Shown: in pieces, positions 27,101 to 35,464 of the stretch
Layout of the letters: every line of letters starts with the position of its first letter
How positions within the stretch are numbered: position 1 is the stretch's first letter
NCBI RefSeq assembly: GCF_003589595.1
Contig: NW_020653900.1
Coordinates: forward strand, 4,242,176-4,306,175
Direction: 5' to 3'
Length of the DNA: 64,000 nt
Source: Hyposmocoma kahamanoa
Taxonomy: Eukaryota > Arthropoda > Insecta > Lepidoptera > Cosmopterigidae
Made by a program: the position numbers and the translations under genes
The notes under the pieces: generated by a model
The model's input: only the letters and a program-made list of their open reading frames with translations
Databases searched by the model: none
What the model was told of the DNA's origin: nothing

Positions 27101-30100
27101 ACATTAAATTATTAACAGGCCAGATTGTTTGTTACGTATTACAAAATATGAATTTGTACAATGGACACCTGTTCAAAAAAAAAAAAAAAAAAAATTGATG
27201 ACACCTAGGAAATGAAGCTATTTTTCCGGATTTAAATCGCGTATATTTGTTTTTTTAAACAAATATATGCGATTTCAATCCGGAAAAATAGTTTCATTTC
27301 CTATGTGTAACAATCGCGAAAACCTAAGAACTTGATGACACCTATCAGAAGAGAAATAAACAAAGAATGATAATGTAGACAGTAATAGAACCTGCTGTTA
27401 TAGAGGTTTTATTTTATTCTAATTTATTCAAGGGGTCCTCTGTCAAATATTGAAAATATAATCAAATTATCAGTCAATCAAAGTGTCAGACTTAACGGCT
27501 AAAGGTCGTGTGCCGTATAAATGTGACTTTCAACTTTACTTTTGATATCCATAGTATAAATTAAACTCTCGACTCTCGATTGTCTTCATTTTCGCTTGTC
27601 TTAATTTTTCTTCCTCCAGGTTTATGCAGCACTCATATCATATTATAAGGTGGTCAATCAACTTTACTTTGAATTACTTTACTTACTTAGCTGGCTCAGC
27701 AGCCCGAATTTCTGTCATTTGAATTACTTTAGTTAATGAAATTGGTTAAATTATTCACAGATCTCGAATATCAGCCCGAACACGCGAGTGCGTGACCTGA
27801 AACAAGCCCTATCCGAGCGCGGAGTAAAGCCTCAAATCATGGTCTGGAAGGTATGTGATTATTTCCATAAAAACATTTGCTTTACCTCGTTTCAATCCAT
27901 TTTGAACAAAAAGTAAACAAACAAGTCACTGACCTGACCATAGACGGTTTAGTGATGGCCAGTTATAACGCCAACTATAAATCGATTAATTAATTGAATG
28001 AATCGATTTGTTACCTGTATAACCTATATAAGCATATTTAAAATTTCAATTTAAATCCTCCTTCAAATCCTTACACTTAAATATTCGTTCGATGGCGATT
28101 GAAATGTTCGATTTAATAATCGATTACTAAACTTGAATTGATTGAGCAGAATGTTTTTTTTTGAACAGCACTATGCAACCATAGGCAAGTCATAGAAGTA
28201 TAGAGGAATGATAACCTCACTTTTGGTCTACCATTTTTCAAATACGATTTTACGATGCTAGTCAAATGAATATTGTTGGAAAAAGTGATGATATATCAAA
28301 TATATCAAGTTGAAATCTTCGAAATATACGTGAAAGTGTTACTTATTCGATTTATTGAGTGATTGCTTTAGAATTTTAACCAAACAGGTTTGTTTACTTT
28401 TTGTTCAAAATGGATTGGAACAGACTATACACTATGTCCAACATCGTCCTTGTCGCTGTGAATAGAATTAACTTATATTATTGACAATAAAAGTAAATTA
28501 GATACGTCGATTCTGAATTTAATTTTTTATATTATGATGCAGCAAAACTTTTCCGTGAAATAAATTATGACAGCTAATTTTGTAAAAAAAAACGTTATAA
28601 TGCTGTTCACTTTGAACCGTTCTTGTCGTAAGTATATAGAGTTTAATTTAAATATGATTTTCTTTGAGTACTTACATATTGAGTTTTAACAAAAGGTACT
28701 GAATCTATTTTAATTTCGCCTTGTATCAGAATTTTACAATTGAGGCCCCTCAATACCTTAGAAACTTTGGCCAAAAGAAAATGTATCGAATAGCTTATTT
28801 CTATTTCACTGAACTGTTATGGACAGGCATGTCGCTTACCACAAGGTGCACGACTTTTTTGTCCCGACGCTAAGGCTCAACTTATACTGGCGCAGAGTCG
28901 AAACGTCGCGTCGCGTCCTGTTTTTCAACTACAACGCCTGGCGACACGCGACGACGCTAGCATTAGTGCGCCCGGATCAGTGTGATCGGCGTCTGACGCC
29001 TCACCGCGCCCAAGTAACGCGCGGCGACGCGCGAAACCGCTCGACTTCAACCAAGCTTCGACGCGCGAATGACTCGCGCGTCGGTGCGTGTTTCCATTTT
29101 TGCATAACACAAATTTGTACCTTAATAATGGGAAAATAGAGATGAATATGCTATAGGCGACAAACATGACGCGTCGCGACGCTTCGACTCTGCGCCAGTG
29201 TGAGTTGAGCCGTAGTATTATAAAAAAACTGAATTTAGTTTTTTTTTACATATGAGCAATATTGTGATTTACTTTGTTTTCAATTAACAGGGCTTTCGTG
29301 GTTTCTGTTATCTACACTTCTTCAAGCCTGGACCGCAAAAGGTAATTCCATTGTACTATACTTACACTCCCTAACTTGCTTCCGGTAGCGGTAGAAATCG
29401 AATGGTTACATAGTGTGAACGCCGCTGGGACAGTGCACCCTTCGCTCGGTATCGTTAAAGTGAACTTTTGAGTTGGACCTTGCGTGGTGGGTCTACGTTC
29501 CGCTGACATGGCGCACACGTTCTAGTTTCTCACGAAATGCCACGTGGTTTGGTATGTCAACAAGAGTTATTGCAGAATAAAACCGCTATCAGGTTCTCCA
29601 GACCCTGCATTACCATCAAGTGCGTTCTTATGACATGATGTAAAATGTTTGAGTGACGAGGAATTTGGCGCAAAAATCTTCTCTGGTTTCTTTTTTGCTT
29701 TTTCTGCTGTGAAGAATGTGCTAAGTTGAAGCGCCACCAGCTCTGGAGCTAGGTACTTCTAGCAATACTTTCATGTAACCTGAAGTTGGTATGTACCAAA
29801 TCTAAGTTACAAAAAATCTTTTTTCAGTCAACTTTTCTAACTAATGTAATTAATTAGTAAATTATAACAACACTAGTACATAAACATAATTTAAAAAATA
29901 GGTAAATAGGCGATCGAGAAAGATTACGTATCGGTCGGTGAAGCGAGTGGCGGGGTCACTGTCCTCCGCGGTGAATACACTTGGGTACAATTTTACAAAA
30001 CTTTACTAGATACAATGAGCAAGAATATTGAACAGAATATATTTTTATTATATTTTTAGATGTATGTTTTAGGTGTAATGTTAAATACATTATTGTTATT

Positions 30101-31059
30101 ATTAATTTTTTAAATATGGCGAGAAAGCAAAACAAGTAAACACACTGTATATTCGATGGCTTGAAGAGCGAAAAAGGGATTTAAAGAGTGAAATGTAGCC
30201 GACGATATGCGAGTGTAGTGTGACGAGGAGGAGAGTACAGCGCGTTGTTTCCGCAGGGCGAGGGCGACAGTAGCCCCATGGTGAACATGGAGAGCGTGCT
30301 GAGCGCGCTGTCGCAGATGTCGCTGGGCGGGTCGGGCGCCGTGCGCGACGACGCGCGCGACGACAAGCCGCGCCTGCTGTGCGTCGAGCCCGCGCCGCCG
30401 CGCCAGCCTGCGCCGCAGCCGCAGCCGCAGCCGCAGGAGGTAACTAGTACTAACGCACCCTGTGTCGCGGGTGCCATGGACGCAACATAGACAACCATAA
30501 ATTACACCCAAACTCACGAGAGAAATAAATGTAGACAATTTTTTTTATAATATCCAGTGACGGGAGTAGTCATTATTCGCAGGAAAAATCTTAAGACTTC
30601 TATGTAGATTTTAACGTAAAAGTCAATCAACGCCGTCTAGTCTCCTTAGATGTAACTACAAAATCATCCCAGTTGTCGAAAGCGGTGTATAGTATTAAAT
30701 AGATTATTTATATTGTAAATAGACTTCAAAAAAGAAGAGTAGATAGGCGCCGGCATAAATGTGCTAATAGACCAAATCAGTCAATAAGTTGACGATCTCT
30801 GATCATTTAATAGGGAGGTCCTATGTTAGGACCAATTCAAGAATTGAACTTTTCTAATATCTCAGAGGAGATTCCGTTATTACTAAAGAAAGGCGCTTTT
30901 TTCATTTTAGTTTGTTGGGCCTTAGGAGGTTAATGTGCTATAAATAGTATTTATTCATTTCATTATTTCGTTCATTCATTCATTACCGATGATTTAGTAG
31001 ACTTTGTGGACTTTCTGAGCTATATTTATATAGTGACATTCTTATTACAGGTACATTGA
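6122..31059 (+). CDS. MTHFSD: MTHFSD: methenyltetrahydrofolate synthase domain-containing protein (3' part, 11 exons)
   Basis: Exons: 6122-6282, 9315-9401, 16955-17043, 18180-18254, 19778-19893, 25164-25281, 26290-26475, 27761-27850, 29291-29341, 30257-30439 and 31051-31059. All junctions are AG/GT with matching phases. They give 387 codons and a TGA at 31057. The first five exons match the 5-formyl-THF cyclo-ligase-like domain of animal MTHFSD (KKTLYVPVPRLQNGF, LDLVVMGSVAVSKEGYRIGKG, VTTVHDWQ, DIIVTPTQ; stated from memory of the human protein). Two exons then code a basic low-complexity linker with KEGKEGKEGKDGKE. Exons 8-10 resemble the C-terminal RRM (ISNISPNTRVRDLKQAL, then GFRGFCYLHFF). 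The RRM's second helix is replaced by VNMESVLSALSQMSL, followed by a Pro/Gln-rich end. The first coding exons are missing, probably beyond the left edge. The molecular role in animals is poorly known; RNA binding is inferred from the RRM. Confidence 0.93.
6338..6608. mobile_element. MITE family B (TIR AACCGACTTCAAAA)
   Basis: About 270 bp in the first recognised MTHFSD intron. It begins 'ttttaaccggcatcaaaaag' and ends 'ttttaaggtcgatt', imperfect inverted ends. Full or partial copies lie at 19549, 22406, 25741 and 62965. I recognise it as a repeat widespread in Lepidoptera. It has no coding capacity. Confidence 0.7.
7311..7569 (-). repeat. family A retroposon, longer copy
   Basis: Minus-strand copy whose 3' A-tract reads as T-rich DNA at 7311. 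It extends 5' as far as 'aggtggcagtatttccctgg' and 'ggagctctactgcta', showing that the element is at least 260 bp long. It lies in the intron between 6282 and 9315. Confidence 0.75.
8102..8215 (+). repeat. SINE-D head joined to a Penelope-type terminal fragment
   Basis: A tRNA-like head (GCCTCCGTGGCCGCACGG with an A box, GGTCCCGGGTTCAA with a B box) resembles the SINE at 20646. It breaks off at about 8158 and runs directly into 'tttcatttcctatgtgtaac', the terminal repeat also seen at 27204, 36845 and 58357. This is a chimeric or nested insertion. Confidence 0.6.
8345..8435 (+). repeat. tRNA-like SINE fragment
   Basis: Contains a pol III A-box-like 'gtggccggtctagcg' and a B-box-like 'ggttcgagtca' about 45 bp apart, followed by A-rich DNA. 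It has no clean cloverleaf and is not called as a tRNA gene. Confidence 0.4.
8862..8935 (-). repeat. tRNA-like fragment (minus strand)
   Basis: On the minus strand a B-box-like GGTTCGATTCCACGAGCTC follows a region starting near 'gggcggctcgttg'. It resembles a degenerate tRNA-derived SINE head. I cannot pair a full acceptor stem. Confidence 0.3.
9402..11318. other. intronic stretch with nothing recognised apart from a weak repeat
   Basis: AT-rich part of the long MTHFSD intron (9402-16954). Only around 11080-11200 do I see a repeat-like segment ('cacctgatggaaactgacgatgagg' type). No gene is supported. Confidence 0.4.
11321..11872. mobile_element. MITE with TA-flanked TIR CTCCGTCCAAC
   Basis: 552 bp between TA dinucleotides (11319-11320, 11873-11874). 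The left end CTCCGTCCAACCATTTAT and right end 'ataatagttggacggag' are imperfect inverted repeats of about 30 bp that run into 'taacttttga'. TA duplication and this kind of TIR fit a Tc1/mariner-superfamily MITE. It is non-coding. Confidence 0.7.
11932..12085. repeat. small foldback element
   Basis: Inverted arms GCAACCGGCAACTAGAAG and CTTCTAGTTGCCGGTTGC, each running into 'gaatattc', enclose a loop with 'gccaactgg'-type repeats. It is about 150 bp, non-coding and lies next to the MITE at 11321. Confidence 0.6.
12530..13080. repeat. GC-rich unclassified segment, possibly SINE- or LINE-derived
   Basis: A sharp rise in GC within an AT-rich intron. It opens with 'gcggtagcctaatggtttc', an A-box-like sequence similar to that of the SINE at 42029. 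No long frame with recognisable domains was found. The boundaries follow composition only. Confidence 0.35.
13503..13745 (-). repeat. tRNA-derived SINE, family C
   Basis: The minus strand carries 'tggcttagttggtatagcg' (A box) and GGTTCGAATCC (B box), then 'ggatcgaaggaattttt' and the shared tail 'actagtggagtaatttcac'. Its upstream flank contains 'agatggcgctacgac', shared with the neighbouring copy. It is a SINE, not a tRNA gene. Confidence 0.75.
13818..14070 (-). repeat. tRNA-derived SINE, family C (tandem neighbour)
   Basis: Second copy in the same orientation directly after the first. It keeps the tail portion 'gttcgatctttgtattaat' missing from the first copy. The B box reads GGTTCAAATCC. 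Confidence 0.75.
14120..14990. other. AT-rich intron, nothing recognised
   Basis: Long A/T runs and simple AT repeats in the MTHFSD intron. No gene or clear repeat boundary is visible. Confidence 0.4.
15050..15405. repeat. GC-rich segment with internal near-repeats
   Basis: A CpG-rich island-like patch in the intron with two imperfect units of 'accgcgattgcgggtacgta' type at about 15148-15185. No open frame with a domain was found. It could be a degenerate transposon or a regulatory CpG patch; I cannot tell which. Confidence 0.3.
16053..16106 (+). repeat. solo Penelope-type terminal repeat fragment
   Basis: 'aggaaatgaaactatttttt' followed by 'gtcgcgtatatttgtttttt' matches the terminal repeat of the Penelope fragment at 58357. 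Confidence 0.5.
17779..17962 (+). repeat. family A retroposon tail
   Basis: Sense copy starting 'gtgctgctgctggtgaaatt' and ending with an A-tract after 'ttgttcgtcccgtca'. It lies in the intron between MTHFSD exons 3 and 4. Confidence 0.75.
18578..18770. repeat. MITE family F, left part
   Basis: Begins CAGGCCATACCGCGAACGAA and continues with 'agctaagctaacttagctca', matching the left end of the complete copy at 35647. The right TIR is absent; the copy is cut off where MITE G begins at about 18780. Confidence 0.65.
18813..18998 (+). mobile_element. tRNA-derived SINE family C with 11-bp target duplication
   Basis: Inserted in MITE G. The direct repeat AAACAAAACTG flanks it at 18802-18812 and 18999-19009. 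The other MITE G copy lacks the SINE at the matching place. The truncated head reads 'ttagttggtatagcgtc', the B box is GGTTCGAATCC and the tail 'actagtggagtaatttcac' ends in an A-rich stretch. This proves retroposition and gives the 3' end of the family. Confidence 0.88.
19364..19444. repeat. perfect 34-bp stem hairpin
   Basis: Arms starting AACCGCTAGTATGACTCAAT and ending in its complement pair without mismatch around a 13-base centre. The reverse-oriented MITE G copy has only the central part of this palindrome. Confidence 0.85.
20646..20880 (+). repeat. tRNA-derived SINE, family D
   Basis: Head GCCTCCGTGGCCGAACGG (A box, Ser/Leu-tRNA-like) and CCCAGGTTCGATTCTCGGG (B box and T arm), then a non-tRNA body with 'gagtttgggtgtaatttgtg' and 'catggcacccgcgacacag'. 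Other copies are at 8102 and, reversed, at 30441. Confidence 0.75.
21040..21270 (+). repeat. dispersed repeat, family E
   Basis: Contains 'tatggttccgtgtagcaatt', 'gtgtccttagaaggaacta' and 'cgaaagcggtgta'. Related copies lie at 30566-30715 and 42980-43265, with a possible reversed one around 24570-24745. It is non-coding. Confidence 0.6.
21781..22130 (+). pseudogene. degenerate THAP-domain gene fragment
   Basis: Starting at ATG 21781 the translation reads MEYRKCFVHTCENGSI, then NKRFVHI, the spacing of a THAP zinc finger (C-x4-C followed by a phenylalanine and histidine). It then hits a stop. In another frame YTIYCCEDHFE follows, the second half of the THAP motif (C-x2-H after CE). Stops and frameshifts show it is dead. 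THAP domains bind DNA in P-element-type transposases and host factors; this copy may be a transposon relic. Confidence 0.6.
22406..22624. mobile_element. MITE family B
   Basis: Begins 'tttttaactgacttcgaaaa' and ends 'acttttgaggtcagtctttt', inverted ends. The interior 'ggtggcaaactaggggatga' is shared with other copies. Confidence 0.72.
22640..23990. other. intronic DNA, nothing recognised
   Basis: AT-rich sequence in the intron between MTHFSD exons 5 and 6. No gene, clear repeat or RNA feature is supported. Confidence 0.4.
24001..24195 (-). pseudogene. non-LTR retrotransposon reverse transcriptase C-terminal fragment
   Basis: The minus strand reads WSKVVITWYPRDGKRNRKCQ, then RWEDKLKLTVGP, then GLDEAYAKRHDAELRD. 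This is the C-terminal signature of lepidopteran endonuclease/reverse-transcriptase (RTE-like) elements, with stop codons in between. It is a short dead relic in the MTHFSD intron. Confidence 0.75.
24750..25030 (-). repeat. family A retroposon, long copy
   Basis: T-rich start then 'tataatatcaagtgacggg', extending 5' on the minus strand through 'acagtaatgcggacattac' to 'ggagctttactact'. It shows the fullest extent of family A together with 7311 and 25451. Confidence 0.75.
25451..25740 (-). repeat. family A retroposon, long copy
   Basis: Starts 'ttttataataccaagtgacg' 170 bp after MTHFSD exon 6 and runs to 'ttggcggtagcactactac'. Same orientation as the copy at 24750, so exon 6 is bracketed by two family A copies. 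Confidence 0.72.
25741..25880. repeat. MITE family B, right part
   Basis: Shares 'gatgattctttttcttgg'-type sequence and 'ggcggcaaactaagggaatg' and ends 'gttttgaagtcggtttttt'. The left TIR is missing where it joins the family A copy. Confidence 0.6.
26476..27195. other. intronic DNA, nothing recognised
   Basis: AT-rich intron after MTHFSD exon 7, ending in a long A-tract at about 27178-27195. No gene is supported. Confidence 0.4.
27204..27340. repeat. inverted pair of Penelope-type terminal repeats (foldback)
   Basis: Two arms of about 47 bp, 'aggaaatgaagctatttttc' and 'gaaaaatagtttcatttcct', meet head to head around 'tttgtttttttaaacaaa'. They are followed by 'gtgtaacaatcgcgaaaacc'. The same sequence flanks the GIY-YIG fragment at 58357-59237, which ties the repeat to Penelope-like elements. 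Confidence 0.7.
27893..28418. mobile_element. MITE family G, second copy (reverse orientation)
   Basis: Inverted ends CAATCCATTTTGAACAAAAA and complement, 526 bp. The interior is homologous to 18780-19530 on the opposite strand but has no SINE. It lies in the intron after MTHFSD exon 8. Confidence 0.75.
28812..29229 (+). repeat. family A copy interrupted by a MITE
   Basis: The family A sense strand ('ggacaggcatgtcgcttacc' to 'tttttgtcccg') is interrupted at about 28868 and resumes at 'gtattataaaaaaac' near 29215. Confidence 0.6.
28870..29214. mobile_element. MITE with long TIR, nested in family A
   Basis: Inverted ends GGCTCAACTTATACTGGCGC and its imperfect complement, continuing 'agagtcgaa', over about 345 bp. 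The interior is rich in CGCG. An exact target duplication was not resolved. Confidence 0.7.
30441..30545 (-). repeat. SINE family D body abutting MTHFSD exon 10
   Basis: Reverse complement of the SINE-D body (gtgtcgcgggtgccatgg, ccataaattacacccaaac). It begins within about 15 bp of the exon 10 donor at 30440. It is followed by a family A end (ttataatatccagtgacgg) and then family E. Confidence 0.7.
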
Positions 31060-32500
31060 ATAGCGAGTCCCAACGATACGTTCCCTACGACATTTTTGAT
31101 AACGACTATTATTATTTCTAAACACGCATACGAATAGCTTTATTTGCACACGGACTGGGCCAACTCATTCCGATACTAATTGTTTTAGCGTTAAGGTATT
31201 TTTCTTTGCGCCGGTCCAAGCAGTTGCATAATTAATACACTCTATTGCATATGTAGTACTCTTTCATGGTAGCGAGGTTTGTTACTAAGTGAGATTTAAC
31301 AGCAGTTTGCAAACAATAAGCCATGCCTTCCATCATTCTTGGAACAACTGTAATACGTACATTATAAAGGTGACTACATTGTTTCGCTCACTTACGCTCA
31401 GAAGTCGCTTATATGAGAGGGATGGAAGTAGTACATTAAAAAATATGCAATAGGGGCTTTTTAACCGAAGTGTAAGCGATTAGATTTTAGTTGTGCGTCG
31501 ATAGTTCGGACGTGTGTTCGCTCGATGGTTTTTAGTTTTATTTGCAATCGGCCGGCGCGGTTAGAGTGAGCTATTAGGCATCTTGTACACTGAAGTGTAG
31601 TTGGGATCAGAAACAAAGTTATCGGATAATGTTAATGTTATCTTACTTTGTATTTGTAATATTCAATCTAAATTGCGAATATATTCGTTACGCTTTTTTT
31701 TATTATTATAATTCTGTTAAAGTATATTGATCACTACAAATTTATACGTAACTTGTTTTATCGCCATTGTTTTGTTATGAGTATTAAATTTTACCGAACT
31801 TCAGTTTCTTAGTTTAAAATAACTGTAGTCATTATTAGTACACGTATCTGCCGCCTCACGTCTCCGTCTGTCTCCCGCTTCAATGGACAATGTGCCTTAA
31901 ACACTTAACGATAGTATATATTTTATCATTGTTTAGTTGTTCTCTAGTCTAAACGTTAGCATATAATTTGAAACAGTAAATACTTTATTTACTACTTACT
32001 TTGGTACTTGTTTACTCATTCAATGCATATATTTACTTTTTAAGCATTCTTCCATATAATTATTATGAGGAAAAGAAGCTATATTTTTAGTATGAAAGAT
32101 AGTGTAGAACGCGGCGTAATATATGGAAAGAAATATTTTTTAATAATAATAAGGTGCTTTTGAACGGGGCCCGAAACACGTTTAGAAACTAGTATGAAAG
32201 GATTTGATTAGTGTTAAGCGTATTTATTTTTAAAATTTAACCTTTGGGGCCCCCGTTGGATCTTTTTGTACATATTTGTGCCAACTTGTCGTAAAAATTT
32301 TAAGTTATTTCACGTTACGTGTTAAAAATTTATTGTCCTAATTAAATAATATTTAGAGCTGGTTTTTAACATATCGATGATTGTGAGTTGGTATAAATAT
32401 TGAGCATTTTAAGATTGTCAAAGTTACTTTTTCAGTATTAGGTTAAAATAAAATTTAAGACTCGAAAAGTAATATATAATTGACATTTTTAATAAATAAG
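31060..32500 (+). other. probable MTHFSD 3' UTR
   Basis: Follows the TGA in the last exon, which supplies only three codons (GTA CAT TGA). Candidate polyadenylation hexamers AATAAA lie near 32447 and 32491, with another near 32899. The real cleavage site cannot be fixed from sequence. Confidence 0.45.
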
Positions 32501-32900
32501 ATATATTTTAAAAATATTTATCTATTATAGTAGTGTGAAGCTATTCACGCGTTATTGGTCTCTTATTAGTGTTAAAAAAAAGATGTATTTTATATATAGA
32601 AGAATGGATTTTGATGTATTTTTTGAAATTTTTAAGTTTATTCAGGCAGCATAATAATAATAGTAATAACTTCTGAATTCTGAACGCTTAAACGATAAGC
32701 ATTATAACTCTAATTTCGTAGATAATAGAGGACAGGTCTCTTGCCGCATAAATTGTTATATCTCACACAAGTCTCAAGCACTAAAAAACCCATATATTTA
32801 TGTATATTACTTGTTAACGCACTATTTACTAGTTTATTTTACAATCATACACGTAATTAGCAAGCATGGATGAGAGTTTTTTTTTGTATTTTTTTTTTAA

Positions 32901-33272
32901 ATAAATCTATTAAACACTTTTTGTTTTTATTTTGATTTCGTAGCGCATTAACATTTTTAAATCCTAGTGATAGAGGATATACTTCGAATAATGTAACGTT
33001 GTGATGTGAACTTTAAAACTTTGTCGTTTATAGGTGAATCGCCTAATTAAATTCTATTTTTTTAGACATTGAAAATATTGTTTCTCTTTATTCAACGGTC
33101 ACGTACAATAAGTCGTATTACCATGAACCAATAACTCGAGAGGACTGTTAATTGCGATACAACACATCGTAGTCGGTTGTTTAGTACCTATTGCCATATA
33201 CCAGATGTCGCAACGTGGGGACTAAAATAGTACATAATACTGAATTTTTAGATCAAATTTAAACGTAACATA
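32901..33272. other. intergenic DNA, nothing recognised
   Basis: AT-rich DNA after the last plausible MTHFSD polyadenylation hexamer and before the TIR element at 33273. Confidence 0.35.
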
Positions 33273-33482
33273 AATTCGCACCCCTCAAGGAACAATGGCA
33301 TAAGTGGAATTACGTCAACATGTTCATTGCTTCATTAGATAAATATAACCCACCAAAAAATATAACCCACATCCTCGTAATCTCGGTACAGGATGTGGGT
33401 TATATTTTTGTGTTCCTAATGGACCAATAAACATGTTTGACGTAATTTCACTTATGCCATTCTTCCATGAGTGGTGCGAATT
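33273..33482. mobile_element. MITE, 210 bp, long TIRs
   Basis: The ends AATTCGCACCCCTCAAGGAA and the complementary right end extend inward through 'atggcataagtggaattacg' for about 60 bp. The centre holds a second palindrome around 'acccacatcctc'. It can fold along nearly its whole length. It lies downstream of MTHFSD. Confidence 0.75.
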
Positions 33483-35390
33483 GTAGTTGGAAATGACTGT
33501 ATAAATTATAATGTAATCGTTTATTCAATCAAGTCATTTATTCATTATTTAATTATTCTGGTCAATAGTCGTACGCGACTGCATCCACGCGTCTCGTTCA
33601 TCTCGTATAAGCTAGGAGCCCAATAAATCCTGATGCCATTAAGGAAAAATAACTATATTTTTTTGCTAATTTCCAAGTAAACATTACCTATTGAAACTTT
33701 CAAATAGCGTGTATTTAAAAAAAAATGTAAAATTTGTACATGAGCTCCGGCTAACACAGGTATAACTTTCAAATAATAAATCGGTTGTATCTTCCAAACA
33801 AAGGGGCAACTAATTTTAAAATTTCGCGACTAGAACCGACTAATTCACAACTTGTTCCGGGTGCAATCAGATTTAAGCTAGGGGCAGCGGTTTTCGAGAT
33901 TCAAAAATGGTGCCGCCGGAATAAACTTATTCTAGCGTGGACAGTAAAACGCCTTAATAACTTCAAAATGGCGTAACGACTAAATCTATTTTTTTACGAC
34001 TTTGTAAATTCATACATACTTCTTAGTGTGCCGCTTCTCTACGAAGGTTGGCGACCATCATGGTTGCCGCACGAAAGAAGGAACGTGTGCTAAGGTGGAA
34101 CCAGTCTCAGGTTCTTCAACCACGAGATTTTCCTTCTGCCTCGAATAGGCTTTCCTTGTATTTTTCCCTGCATTATTAGTTGAAGAATCCGGTATCTATT
34201 GCCCTTCACTACGTGGACAAAATACTGTAGCTTCCTTTACAATTCTGAGTATTTTCAACTTCTTTCTCATACGATGAAGAACCTCAACATTGAAGACATT
34301 TCGTACCCACGAAATGTCAAGGACTCCAGTTTTGAGCATAATGCTGGAGTCAAGGTCCAACACTCCATACCAAACAGCAAGATACTGAAGACAACAGCGG
34401 ACCAAACGCATGCGGAGTTTATTTAAGGTTGAACCTTCTACAACACAAAATCTTTTTCATTTTCATGAAGGCACTTCGTGCCTGTTCAATGCGAATACGA
34501 ACTACTTGTGCGCTATCTCAGTGTTCATTAACGTAGCTACCGGGGTATTTACTATTAGAACCGAGTGAATCGCGACTTTTTTTAGTGTAATCAGATCTAA
34601 GCTACGTGTTGTGGTTATCGATATTGAGAAATGATGCCGCTGGAATAAGCTTCTTCCAGCTTGGACAGTAAAACACCCTTATAACTTTTGAACGGCGGAC
34701 CGACTACATCTAGTTTTTTGTAGCTAGAACCGACTAAATAGCGACTTTTTCTGGCTAGTCGAATTTCAAAAACTCGACCATAGTCACTCTGAAATAAGAC
34801 ACGTAAAATTGAGTTATAATTATCTGGGATCAGCGAAACAAGATCTACAAACCCCCCTAATTGATTTTTTAAATATCTTATTTAGTTTCAGTTTTATTAC
34901 ACAGTCAGTTTTATAACACGTCACGCAATCTTCTGGGTTTTCCACATGTCTGGCTTGTATTGGCTGGAATACACTCCGTGTTGATCTGTGCCCACATCTC
35001 GCTTAACTTGCGGCTGACGTTATTAATATTTTTCATATTTTTTTATGCTTAAACATAATTTTAAACTCATTTGTTTCGGAATTTTGAATCTGCTGCTTTT
35101 GCCTTTCTTTATACCGAGGACAGCAGGTATATATATATTCTACTGTCCTCGTACTATACCTATATAAAAAATGTATATAAATAAAAATTTACGTATTCTT
35201 TTTGCTTTTGTCACAATTTCTACAAAACTAAGTACAAAATTGTATACTATCATGTCAATTACTGAATACCAATGTAACATCTCTATTTAAATACAGAACA
35301 ATAACAACAATTGCAAAAATGTTATCAGATTTTACACGCAACATCTATTTAATAATTACATACGCTACATTGATTTCTATCATAGTCTAT
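33483..35390. other. intergenic region, nothing recognised
   Basis: Contains two related stretches ('gattcgcgacttttt'-like and 'agaaccgactaa' near 33830 and 34720), suggesting an old duplicated repeat. No convincing gene was found. Confidence 0.35.
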
Positions 35391-35393
35391 TGG

Positions 35394-35400
35394 TATAAAA
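35394..35400 (+). promoter_or_regulatory. TATA box of the small secreted-protein gene
   Basis: TATAAAA 65 bp upstream of the ATG at 35465, with an initiator-like TCAGG about 24 bp further on. The spacing fits a TATA-driven insect promoter with a short 5' UTR. Confidence 0.5.
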
Positions 35401-35464
35401 TGTTTCCGATAGAATCTTGTCAGGTCATTTAGTACCTATCTATGCTGAAAGGCTTGATGTCAAA

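Noticed and set aside
30110..30538. 142-codon and 105-codon minus-strand frames
   Set aside because: Antisense of MTHFSD exon 10 and the adjoining SINE; composition is explained by the GC-rich exon on the plus strand.
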